Assembly: GCA_045657945.1 (NCBI GenBank)
Contig: JAZOUB010000042.1
Location: 1-64,000, forward strand
Source of the DNA: HGM04593 sp045657945
Lineage (GTDB): Bacteria > Bacteroidota > Bacteroidia > Bacteroidales > Bacteroidaceae
Reading direction: 5' to 3'
DNA: 64,000 nucleotides
Under the pieces are notes generated by a model. The model saw nothing but the letters and a program-made list of their open reading frames with translations. It searched no databases and was not told the DNA's origin. Positions 8,029-16,160 of the stretch are shown here, piece by piece. Position 1 is the stretch's first letter; each line of letters starts with the position of its first letter. The translations under genes and the position numbers were made by a program.

Positions 8029-10182
8029 TTACTCTTCGTCCTTTACAGCAAGTTCCTCAACAAGCTTATTCTGCACATCACCGGGTACTAGTTCATATGT
8101 CGAAGGAGACATAATGAACGAAGCACGGCCACCGGTGAGTGAACTCAATGTAGTTGAGTAAGAAGCCATCTCCTTCAAAGGAACTTTGGCTGCGAGCTTC
8201 TCGTAGCCGTTCTCGCTCTCCATACCCATAATCATACCACGACGACCCTGGATGTCGCTCATTACGTCACCCATCTTGTCCGATGGAACGAATACCTCTA
8301 CATCATATACTGGCTCAAGAACCTTTGGACCAGCCTCACGGAACGCAGCACTGAAGGCGTTGCGGCCTGCGAGCATGAATGAAAGCTCGTTAGAGTCAAC
8401 CGGGTGCATCTTACCGTCATAAACGATAACGCGTACATCGCGTGCATAAGAACCGGTTAGCGGACCACGCTCCATGCGTTCCATCACACCCTTGAGGATT
8501 GCAGGCATAAAGCGTGCATCAATACTACCACCCACAATACTGTTCACGAACACGAGTTTGCCACCCCAATCGAGTGTCACTTCCTCGGTAGCCTTGGCAT
8601 TGATTTTGAACTCCTGACCGCCAAAACGATATACCTCCTGCAATGGCTTACCCTCCTCGTATGGCTCAACAATCATGTGCACCTCACCGAACTGACCTGC
8701 ACCACCCGACTGCTTCTTGTGACGATAGTCGGCACGCGCAGCCTTGGTAATTGTCTCACGATATGGAATCTTTGGCTCCTCATACTTCACCTGAACCTTC
8801 TCTACATGCTCAAGACGCCATTTCAAAGTACGCAAGTGGAACTCACCCTGGCCATGAACAATTGTCTGGTGAAGTTCTTTTGACTGCTCAACGCGCCATG
8901 TAGGATCTTCTTCGTGCATGCGGTTGAGAATCTGCATCATCTTCTCAATCTCAGACTCGTTGGCAGGTTTGATTGCGCGTGAATATTTAGAAGCAGGATA
9001 CTTCACAAGAGCGAACTTGTGTGAGCAATCCTTTGCGTTCAATGTATTTCCTATCTTGATGTCCTTCAACTTTACGGTACATCCCAAGTCACCGGCCTTC
9101 AACTCCTCGACAGGCACACGATTTGCACCAGCGCTACAGAAGATCTGAGCAATGCGCTCCTTTGAACCGCGGTCGGCATTCAAAAGGTCGTCACCGGCCT
9201 TCAATGTACCACTCATCACCTTGAAATAGTTCACCTCACCGATGTGTGGCTCAACAGATGTCTTGTAGAAGAAGATTGATGTTGGAGCCTCGCTGTTGTA
9301 AGGCACTGTCTCGCCATCGGCATCAACAGGCTGTGGCATATCGGTAATTTCAGGAGCCACATTTGCAAGGAACTCGAGCAGACGGCTAACTGCAACATCG
9401 GTAGAAGCCGAGCAGCAGAGCACTGGGTAAACACTGTCAGTCTCAAGACCAAGACGTGCGCCCTTGCGGATCTCGTCGGTTGTCAACTCCTCAGACTCAA
9501 AGAACTTGTCCATCAAGCCCTCCTCGTTCTCAGCAGCCTTCTCAACAAGTTCCATGTGAAGAGCCTTAGCCTTCTCGAACTCGCTGGCTGGAATATCCTC
9601 AACGAGTGGTGGCTGACCCTCACCTGTATAAGTAAGTTTCTTCATCAACAGAACGTCGATTATGGTACTAAAACCGGGACCTGCATTCAAAGGATACTGT
9701 ACAGGAACAACCTTTGAGCCATAGATTGACTGCAACTGCTCGATAATGGTATCGTAGTCACATTTTTCGTTATCGACCTGGTTGACAACGAACATCATAG
9801 GCTTCTTCATCTTCTTCACATAGCGGAAGCAATTCTGTGTACCCACCTCAACACCATACTGGCCATTGATGACCATAATAGCTAAGTCGGCAACAGTCAT
9901 GGCGCTGACCATACTGCCAGCGAAGTCATCAGAACCCGGACAGTCAATAAGGTTCAATTTCTTTCCGGCCTGTTCTATCTGAAAAACAGTTGAGAACACC
10001 GAGTAGCCATACTCCTGCTCTACAGGGAAGTAATCGCTGACAGTGTTCTTTGCCTCAATTGTACCTCTACGCTTGATAATTCCACCCTCATAGAGCATAG
10101 CCTCTGTGAGAGTGGTTTTTCCAGAGCCGGAACATCCTACGATTGCAATGTTCTTGATTTCGTTAGTCTGATAAGTTTTCAT
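8029..10182 (-). CDS. fusA2: EF-G paralogue (EF-G2 type) with degenerate GTPase motifs
   Basis: 717 aa, with all EF-G domains in order: G domain (1-270), domain II (to about 390), III (GQGEFHLRTLKWRL), IV (GQFGEVHMIVEP, NSIVGGSIDARFMPA) and V (MGDVMSDIQGRRGMI). The P-loop GCSGSGKT (16-23) is intact in form. However, the switch I Thr is Ser61, the switch II motif DTPGHVDF is DCPGSDDF so the catalytic His is Ser84, and NKxD is NQVD (134-137). Known: Bacteroides thetaiotaomicron has a second EF-G lacking GTPase activity that supports translation during starvation and gut colonisation; I infer this is its orthologue. Monocistronic, with a terminator at 7980-8009. Confidence 0.85.
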   Translation of the reverse strand: MKTYQTNEIKNIAIVGCSGSGKTTLTEAMLYEGGIIKRRGTIEAKNTVSDYFPVEQEYGYSVFSTVFQIEQAGKKLNLIDCPGSDDFAGSMVSAMTVADLAIMVINGQYGVEVGTQNCFRYVKKMKKPMMFVVNQVDNEKCDYDTIIEQLQSIYGSKVVPVQYPLNAGPGFSTIIDVLLMKKLTYTGEGQPPLVEDIPASEFEKAKALHMELVEKAAENEEGLMDKFFESEELTTDEIRKGARLGLETDSVYPVLCCSASTDVAVSRLLEFLANVAPEITDMPQPVDADGETVPYNSEAPTSIFFYKTSVEPHIGEVNYFKVMSGTLKAGDDLLNADRGSKERIAQIFCSAGANRVPVEELKAGDLGCTVKLKDIKIGNTLNAKDCSHKFALVKYPASKYSRAIKPANESEIEKMMQILNRMHEEDPTWRVEQSKELHQTIVHGQGEFHLRTLKWRLEHVEKVQVKYEEPKIPYRETITKAARADYRHKKQSGGAGQFGEVHMIVEPYEEGKPLQEVYRFGGQEFKINAKATEEVTLDWGGKLVFVNSIVGGSIDARFMPAILKGVMERMERGPLTGSYARDVRVIVYDGKMHPVDSNELSFMLAGRNAFSAAFREAGPKVLEPVYDVEVFVPSDKMGDVMSDIQGRRGMIMGMESENGYEKLAAKVPLKEMASYSTTLSSLTGGRASFIMSPSTYELVPGDVQNKLVEELAVKDEE

Positions 10183-10313
10183 ATTGTTTTGTTTTTTTAG
10201 TTTATGGAATGAGAATGGGGTTAAAACAAATAATCTTCATCATTCAGAATAGTTTTTATTCACCTTGCGCCCTTAACTCCATCCCAAAAGGTTAGTTAGT
10301 TTTCAAATCACTG

Positions 10314-10345
10314 GCAATGTAGGAATTTTCCTAAACAAAAGCAAA
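10314..10345 (-). promoter_or_regulatory. Possible promoter of the EF-G paralogue
   Basis: -33 TTTG (10345-10342), 20-bp spacer, weak -7 TACATTGC (10321-10314). It would give a leader of about 125 nt. A weak -7 would suit a promoter needing an activator; this is inference. Confidence 0.3.
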
Positions 10346-10383
10346 TAGAAAGAGAATGTTTTTTAAAAAAGAGATAAAAAAAG

Positions 10384-10391
10384 TAACTTCG
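10384..10391 (+). promoter_or_regulatory. -7 box of hemW
   Basis: TAACTTCG 28 nt before the ATG at 10419. No clear -33. It sets the start, because the longer in-frame ORF begins upstream of this box at 10356. Confidence 0.45.
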
Positions 10392-10418
10392 CAGCAAAAT
10401 TTTAACACAATTCAACAA

Positions 10419-11546
10419 ATGGCCGGTCTGTACATACATATTCCATTCTGCAAGCAGCGGTGCAGCTACTGCGCCTTCTACTCCACTACCTTATATAATA
10501 TAAGGGACAGGTATGTTGATGCGCTATGCAAGGAACTGACCATACGCAAGGAATATGCAGGCTGTGAGACTATTGAGACCATATACTTTGGCGGCGGAAC
10601 ACCATCCACGCTCTCAATGGAACAACTGCAAAAGATATGTGACACAATATACGCCACATACAAAGTTTCGGACACGCCAGAAGTGACAATCGAATGCAAC
10701 CCCGACGACCTGACCCCGAAATTCCTTGCACAGCTACGGTCGTTGCCGTTCAACCGCATAAGCATGGGAGTGCAGAGTTTTAACGACGCGCAACTCAAAC
10801 GCCTTGGCCGACGCCACAATGCCGACAAGGCACGCGAGGCCGTACACAATGCACGCGAAGCAGGCTACAAGAACATAAGCATAGACCTTATATTCGCCTT
10901 GCCGGGTTCCACATTGACAGGGTGGGAACACGACCTTTACAGCGCCATTGCATTGAGCCCCGACCATCTGTCGGCATACAACCTCACGTACGAAGATGGC
11001 ACCCCCTTACACCGCGCACTTGAACGCGGCGATTTTGCCGAACTTAGCGAAGAAGAGAATATAGAGCAGTTCCAGATGCTCATTGCCAAACTAAAAGAAG
11101 CCGGCTACAACCACTATGAGATTTCAAACTTTGCAAAACCAGGATGCGAGAGCCGCCACAACAGCAGTTACTGGAACGACACACCATACATCGGTTGCGG
11201 AGCAGCCGCCCACTCCTACAACGGTACATCGCGCCAATGGAACATCGCAAACATAGAAGAATATATAAAAGGTATAGAAAACAGCGAACCAAGTTTCGAG
11301 GTAGAGAAGCTCACCGAGGAAGAGCGTTACAACGACACCATTCTCACACGCCTGCGCACAGCCAAAGGCATTCCACTTACGTGGATGAAGGAAAAATTCA
11401 GCGCCGAGCTGAACAGCTACATGTCGCGTGTAGCTGAAAAAGAAATTGCACTAGGCAACATGAAGCAAGAGAACGAATACCTTTCCCTTACCGAAAAGGG
11501 GATTTTCATCAGCGATGCAGTAATCAGAGAGATGATTTACATATAA
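10419..11546 (+). CDS. hemW: Radical SAM protein HemW (heme chaperone family)
   Basis: 375 aa. It begins MAGLYIHIPFCKQRCSYCAF, with the CxxxCxxC iron-sulfur motif at C11/C15/C18, followed by YFGGGTPS and the VQSFND and HNADKAREAV segments of HemN/HemW radical SAM enzymes. The C-terminal HemN domain contains RLRTAKGIPLTWM. HemW proteins bind heme and deliver it to respiratory enzymes; older annotations call them coproporphyrinogen III oxidase-like. It is transcribed divergently from the EF-G paralogue with a hairpin after its stop. Whether it also oxidises coproporphyrinogen cannot be told from sequence. Confidence 0.88.
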   Translation: MAGLYIHIPFCKQRCSYCAFYSTTLYNIRDRYVDALCKELTIRKEYAGCETIETIYFGGGTPSTLSMEQLQKICDTIYATYKVSDTPEVTIECNPDDLTPKFLAQLRSLPFNRISMGVQSFNDAQLKRLGRRHNADKAREAVHNAREAGYKNISIDLIFALPGSTLTGWEHDLYSAIALSPDHLSAYNLTYEDGTPLHRALERGDFAELSEEENIEQFQMLIAKLKEAGYNHYEISNFAKPGCESRHNSSYWNDTPYIGCGAAAHSYNGTSRQWNIANIEEYIKGIENSEPSFEVEKLTEEERYNDTILTRLRTAKGIPLTWMKEKFSAELNSYMSRVAEKEIALGNMKQENEYLSLTEKGIFISDAVIREMIYI

Positions 11547-11589
11547 CGACACAGACAAACAATAGCAGAATCGTTTTAAGACCACCAAT

Positions 11590-11616
11590 AAAGAGTCCGG
11601 TGCCACCGGACTCTTT
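11590..11616 (+). terminator. Terminator of hemW
   Basis: Perfect 12-bp stem with a 3-nt loop (11590-11601 with 11605-11616), 43 nt after the hemW stop. T tract weak. Confidence 0.6.
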
Positions 11617-11701
11617 ACCATTTAAACTTTTATCAACCACCCAGATTACTGGTATCAGATCAATGCATCCACTTTGGGATTATTTATTCCAAGATATAAT
11701 C

Positions 11702-12346
11702 TTATCTTACAGGTGCCTCTGAATTTGCAACGCTCTTCCAGCCCGCAATTGTCATGAAAAAAGCGACAAGTCCCAGAACCAAACCAATAAATACACCAAC
11801 AACCGGTATAACAGCAATAAAAGCGCCGATAATTGAAACGATCGTTGCGGTACGCAATCTACCCATACCAACACGTGCCGCAGCAGGGAATGTTACAGAG
11901 TTCATCAATTTACCATAAGCCGTTAGAAGGGTTACCCAAGCGACAATACTTATAATCAACGTAATGATTGAAGGCAAAGACAAGAATGTCAAGAATGCGT
12001 TCGCAACATTAAGCATAAAAGCCAAACGAATATTTCCAACAGCCTCCGCGTCATTGCTATGCACCAATTCACGCATCTTGCTTATGTTGATAAAGAACAA
12101 CACATAACCAACCAGAACAGCTATAGAGCAAAGAGTTGCGATAACCTCCAATGAATCGTAACCGGATGCAAGTGCTTCAGCCGCCCTTGCCGACGAACCA
12201 CGCCCTGCAGCAGATGCTGCATCATTTATAGCACTAAGAACCGTAATAACAGAAAGCACTGCTGCCAAAATACCAGAAAGTGAGTATATCAAAACCGATT
12301 TATACACCCATGAAGTGGATTTTTTCCACTGAAGTTCATTCTCCAT
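11702..12346 (-). CDS. Multi-pass membrane protein, unknown function
   Basis: 214 aa with about six hydrophobic segments (roughly 15-40, 65-88, 108-125, 127-146, 166-185 and 186-203) and a short Arg/Ala/Ser-rich loop near 47-62. There are no catalytic-looking motifs and no signal peptide. Single-gene unit with a -7-like TATTTTTG at 12391-12384. I do not recognise the family; small uncharacterised integral membrane proteins of this kind are common in Bacteroidales. Confidence 0.65.
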   Translation of the reverse strand: MENELQWKKSTSWVYKSVLIYSLSGILAAVLSVITVLSAINDAASAAGRGSSARAAEALASGYDSLEVIATLCSIAVLVGYVLFFINISKMRELVHSNDAEAVGNIRLAFMLNVANAFLTFLSLPSIITLIISIVAWVTLLTAYGKLMNSVTFPAAARVGMGRLRTATIVSIIGAFIAVIPVVGVFIGLVLGLVAFFMTIAGWKSVANSEAPVR

Positions 12347-12509
12347 AATAATTTATAAATTAGTTAATTGTTCATTTTGTAAACAAAAATACAAACTTAA
12401 GACTCACAAGAGTTAAACCTTTTGTTAAAATATATTAAATTATATATAATAAACAAATACCGGATACAATTGTCCACTATTTCACAACAGTCACAATATG
12501 CAAAAAGAT

Positions 12510-12540
12510 TACAACGGCACCGCAATGCGGTGCCGTTGTA
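12510..12540 (-). terminator. Terminator of the DUF4827-glmM operon
   Basis: 14-bp stem (12510-12523 with 12527-12540), tight loop, followed on the minus strand by a T-run. Confidence 0.8.
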
Positions 12541-12561
12541 ATACAATAGGCCATCATCCAA

Positions 12562-12867
12562 TCAAAGTCCCTGTTTGAATTTGGCAAGTATCTTTTTGGT
12601 AGGGCTTGAAAACAGCGCATATATATTATCTATATTTGCAGTAGCCTCAGCATCTATAATCACAAACTCCCCCTCTTCAAACATTATAAGTGAAATTGAC
12701 CCCCAAACGGTCATTGTCTTGTACGAAGCGGTAATCTGATTTACAAAACCTATTTCTTTGACATTAGTAAATCCGCCGGATTTCAACGCTTTAAGAATAG
12801 ATATTCTGACAAACTCAACGCTGCCTTTTACTTTATAGCGTTCCTTTTTTGAATTCCTTATAGCCAT
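12562..12867 (-). CDS. Small basic protein downstream of glmM, unknown
   Basis: 101 aa, very basic at the N-terminus (MAIRNSKKERYKVKG). Alternating hydrophobic stretches suggest a small alpha/beta or all-beta fold. No signal peptide or membrane helix. It starts 13 nt after the glmM stop and is followed by the operon terminator, so it is cotranscribed with glmM. I do not recognise the family, and operon position is the only functional clue. Confidence 0.6.
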   Translation of the reverse strand: MAIRNSKKERYKVKGSVEFVRISILKALKSGGFTNVKEIGFVNQITASYKTMTVWGSISLIMFEEGEFVIIDAEATANIDNIYALFSSPTKKILAKFKQGL

Positions 12868-12880
12868 ATACCAAAAGCCA

Positions 12881-14269
12881 TTACATCAAACTGTTTGCAA
12901 GTGCAAGAATCTCCTCACCAATTGCATCAGCAGCTTCCTGTGTTGGACCCTCTGAATAGATGCGGATGATTGGCTCGGTATTGCTCTTGCGCAAGTGAAC
13001 CCATGTCTCGGGAAAGTCGAGCTTCACACCGTCAACAGTGTTGATTTCGGCCTTGCCTGCGTATGTAGCCTTAATCTTCTCAAGGATAGCATCTACATCA
13101 CAACCTGGCTTCAAATCAATACGGTTCTTACCCATGAAGTATGCAGGGTATGTAGCACGCAGTTCGCTTACAGTCTTCTTCTCATGAGCAAGGTGGCTCA
13201 AGAACAAGCAGATACCCACCAAAGCATCACGGCCGGCGTGGCAAGCAGGATAGATGACACCGCCATTACCCTCGCCACCGATGATTGCGTTTGTCTCGCG
13301 CATCTTGGTAACGACATTAACCTCACCTACCGCAGAAGCTGTGTATGTGCAACCGTGAGCATTTGTAACATCGCGGAGTGCACGTGTTGAGCTGAGGTTA
13401 GAAACAGTATTGCCTGGTGTGTGCTTCAACACATAATCGGCAACTGTAACGAGTGTATATTCCTCGCCGTACATTTCACCATTCTCGCAGATGATAGCCA
13501 AGCGGTCAACGTCGGGGTCAACAACAAAAGCAACATCGTTTCCACCCTTTGCCATCAGGCCCATGATGTCGCCCAAGTTCTTTGCAAGAGGTTCCGGGTT
13601 ATGCTGAAAGTCACCTGTTGGCTCGCAGTATAGTTTGTCAACCTTGGTGACACCCAACTTCTCAAACAATTTTGGAAGGATAACACCACCAACTGAGTTC
13701 ACGCAGTCAATAGCAACCTTGAAGCCGGCAGCCTTGATAGCCTCTACATCAACGAGTGGCAATGCAAGAACAGCCTCAATATGCTTGTCATCGTATGACT
13801 CGTCGAGACGGTACTTGCCAAGTGTCTCTACATCGGCATAGTCGAACTCCTCGGCTGCAGCAATGCGCAGAACCTCCTGTCCCTCGGCTGCATTCAGGAA
13901 TTCACCCTTCTCATTGAGAAGCTTAAGTGCATTCCACTGGCGTGGGTTGTGGCTCGCAGTAAGAATAATACCACCACAAGCATCCTCCATTGTAACAGCA
14001 ACCTCAGTAGTTGGAGTAGAAGCCAAGCCTATGTCAACAACATCAAATCCCATACCCATGAGAGTACCGCAAACGATTTTGTTAACCATATCACCCGAGA
14101 GACGAGCGTCACGACCTACAACAATTTTGTTGCTTGTCTTTGTGGTTGTCTTACGTATCAGCGCTGCATACGCCGATGTCAATTTCACAACATCCAGAGG
14201 AGTCAAACCTTCGTCGGCACGGCCACCGATGGTACCTCTGATTCCCGAAATAGATTTAATTAGTGTCAT
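12881..14269 (-). CDS. glmM: Phosphoglucosamine mutase GlmM (phosphohexomutase family)
   Basis: 462 aa. It has the four phosphohexomutase loops in order: catalytic serine loop TASHNPRQWNALK (Ser106), metal loop DPDVDR, sugar loop GEGNGG and phosphate loop RKSNTEPIIR. It converts glucosamine-6-phosphate to glucosamine-1-phosphate for UDP-GlcNAc, feeding peptidoglycan and lipid A. A phosphomannomutase/phosphoglucomutase role is the alternative within the family; GlmM is favoured by length and the N-terminal SISGIRGTIGG. It lies 17 nt after a DUF4827 lipoprotein gene. Confidence 0.85.
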   Translation of the reverse strand: MTLIKSISGIRGTIGGRADEGLTPLDVVKLTSAYAALIRKTTTKTSNKIVVGRDARLSGDMVNKIVCGTLMGMGFDVVDIGLASTPTTEVAVTMEDACGGIILTASHNPRQWNALKLLNEKGEFLNAAEGQEVLRIAAAEEFDYADVETLGKYRLDESYDDKHIEAVLALPLVDVEAIKAAGFKVAIDCVNSVGGVILPKLFEKLGVTKVDKLYCEPTGDFQHNPEPLAKNLGDIMGLMAKGGNDVAFVVDPDVDRLAIICENGEMYGEEYTLVTVADYVLKHTPGNTVSNLSSTRALRDVTNAHGCTYTASAVGEVNVVTKMRETNAIIGGEGNGGVIYPACHAGRDALVGICLFLSHLAHEKKTVSELRATYPAYFMGKNRIDLKPGCDVDAILEKIKATYAGKAEINTVDGVKLDFPETWVHLRKSNTEPIIRIYSEGPTQEAADAIGEEILALANSLM

Positions 14270-14286
14270 TTATAGTTATTTAAAAG

Positions 14287-14931
14287 TTATTCTGATACAA
14301 CAACCGACACGCTTGGTTGGAACGAAACCTGATAACGGCATGGATATACATAGTTTGCCGCAGTGGATGTTCCCCTTGTGTGCGGAACAATTATGTTAAC
14401 CTTTGCAAGGTTGCTCTGCTTGCGTGTGAATGTGAGGAACCTGAGTGGCACCAACCATCCCGATGGCACTGAGCTACCATAGACAGAGTTCATGACTCCC
14501 GATGTGAAAGTTGCCGAATAGGAACCGCTGGTATTGGTAACACGCATCTCATCAGGATCGGCAGCATACAGATTCGCCGTAATAGTATCTCCGTCCTGAA
14601 TATTATACTCATAGTAGCGAATGAGAAGGTCAACATTGTCACCTTCATTTATACGATATGCCGTTGAATCCTTTAGAATAGGATTGTTCACAATCTGCAT
14701 ATAGACATCATCAATCTCCACATATTCGTTCCTGCTTACATCTGTAGTCGAATCGTTTGCCACAAACTCATCGTACGATATAATCTTTATATCCTGTTCC
14801 TTGATGTATTCACTCACAGCCTCACGCTCTTTCTCCTTCATTTCGGAATATGTAACAGTTTCATCGCACGATGAAACGAGCAATGCAAAGAGAGAAAGAA
14901 TCAACAAATAACCAAATTTATTTTTCAACAT
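14287..14931 (-). CDS. DUF4827 family lipoprotein
   Basis: 214 aa. Lipoprotein signal ending LLVSSC with Cys22, then a charged helix (YSEMKEKEREAVSEYIKEQ) and a domain resembling a peptidyl-prolyl isomerase fold without clear catalytic residues. DUF4827 proteins are Bacteroidales lipoproteins of unknown function. The ATG at 14931 is chosen because it starts the signal peptide; an upstream in-frame ATG at 14970 sits almost on the predicted transcription start. It heads the operon with glmM and the 101-aa gene. Confidence 0.78.
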   Translation of the reverse strand: MLKNKFGYLLILSLFALLVSSCDETVTYSEMKEKEREAVSEYIKEQDIKIISYDEFVANDSTTDVSRNEYVEIDDVYMQIVNNPILKDSTAYRINEGDNVDLLIRYYEYNIQDGDTITANLYAADPDEMRVTNTSGSYSATFTSGVMNSVYGSSVPSGWLVPLRFLTFTRKQSNLAKVNIIVPHTRGTSTAANYVYPCRYQVSFQPSVSVVVSE

Positions 14932-14985
14932 ACTGATTTCCAATATTTCCCAACTTCGTTGGATTTTCAAAAATACAACTTTTTG

Positions 14986-14993
14986 CGAAGATA
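14986..14993 (-). promoter_or_regulatory. -7 box of the DUF4827-glmM operon
   Basis: TATCTTCG on the minus strand, about 55 nt before the chosen ATG. The upstream -33 is not clear. Confidence 0.45.
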
Positions 14994-15064
14994 CAAAAAC
15001 AATATCAAAAAAAGCCGAACATAATTATGAAATAATCATAAAAACGCCATTTTCACACCCCGAG

Positions 15065-16096
15065 TCACTCGGTCAGTTCAGTCTTATACTTCTGCAGCGC
15101 CTGCCTGAAACGCTCGACAGCCATCTCCATTGTACCATACACTTCGCCACCAGAAGCATTCTTGTGACCGCCACCGTTAAAGAACTCGGCAGCAACGGCA
15201 TTGCAGGGGAAATCATCTACACTGCGCAGCGAAACATTTATCTTGCCGGGCTGTTCCTCGCGCAGGAAGCATGAAAAACGCACTCCCTTAACCTGCAGCG
15301 GTTGGTTCACCAGTCCCTCGGTATCACCCTTTGAAGCATAGAAACGCATTAGTTCACTATGTGAAAGGGTTATGAGCGCGGCATTGTACTTGTTATAAAC
15401 CTTGAGCTTATCATACATCGCATACCCCCATAGCCTCATCCTTGTAACCGAGAAATTATAGAACACCTTGCGGTATATCCAATCCTTATCAATGCCCTTA
15501 TCAAGCAGTTCGGCAATAATCAGATAGACATCTTTGCGGGTTGATGCGTATGCAAAGGCACCTGTATCGGTCATCATGCCCGTGTATATGCATTGCGCCA
15601 TTTCAAAGTCCAGAGCATCAGTTCCACCCAAAGCGGTTATCACCCTAAAGACCAGTTCACAGGTTGAGCAGGCCTCGGGATGCGAAACAAGCACATCAAA
15701 TTCTTCTGACGGTTGAGGGTGATGGTCTATCAAGACTTTTGGCGCAGTCAATTCCGCAAGAAGCCGGGCCACATCACCAGTACGAGACAGCACATTGTAA
15801 TCGAGGCAGAACAGTGCATCTGCAGCCGCGATTACACTTTCGCAACGCTCCTTATCCGTTTCATAGACAAGCACCTCGCCAGCCAACGGCAACCACGAGA
15901 GAAAAGCCGGAAAGACATTGGGCAGTACCACAGTTGCCTCCTTGCCAAGGCTGCGCAGATAGTGACAAAGTGCCAAAGTCGAGCCCATGGCATCACCGTC
16001 TGGATTCTTGTGCGCAGTAACGACAAAACAACGGCCTTTACCAACAATCTCCCTTATGGAGTCTATACTCTCTTGTGATATTATATTTTCAAGCAT
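15065..16096 (-). CDS. DHH family phosphoesterase (NrnA/oligoribonuclease type)
   Basis: 343 aa. Motifs in order: VVTAHKNPDGDAMGS (DHH motif I), FCLDYN, IDHHPQP (motif III with DHH), and the DHHA1 domain ending in GGGHKNASGG. Manganese-dependent enzymes of this family cleave short RNAs, pAp or cyclic dinucleotide products. The substrate cannot be decided from sequence. The ATG at 16096 is preferred; the longer ORF (to 16210) would overlap comEC and includes a Cys-rich unlikely leader. A -7-like TATCTTCG lies at 16124-16117, between comEC and this gene. Confidence 0.87.
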   Translation of the reverse strand: MLENIISQESIDSIREIVGKGRCFVVTAHKNPDGDAMGSTLALCHYLRSLGKEATVVLPNVFPAFLSWLPLAGEVLVYETDKERCESVIAAADALFCLDYNVLSRTGDVARLLAELTAPKVLIDHHPQPSEEFDVLVSHPEACSTCELVFRVITALGGTDALDFEMAQCIYTGMMTDTGAFAYASTRKDVYLIIAELLDKGIDKDWIYRKVFYNFSVTRMRLWGYAMYDKLKVYNKYNAALITLSHSELMRFYASKGDTEGLVNQPLQVKGVRFSCFLREEQPGKINVSLRSVDDFPCNAVAAEFFNGGGHKNASGGEVYGTMEMAVERFRQALQKYKTELTE

Positions 16097-16116
16097 GTTT
16101 TTCAAATTTTCAATTA

Positions 16117-16124
16117 CGAAGATA
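16117..16124 (-). promoter_or_regulatory. -7 box of the DHH phosphoesterase gene
   Basis: TATCTTCG on the minus strand 20 nt before the ATG. No good -33 at the usual spacing. Confidence 0.4.
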
Positions 16125-16160
16125 TTACATCGAACGCAAATATTCCTCATCAAGCGCAAA

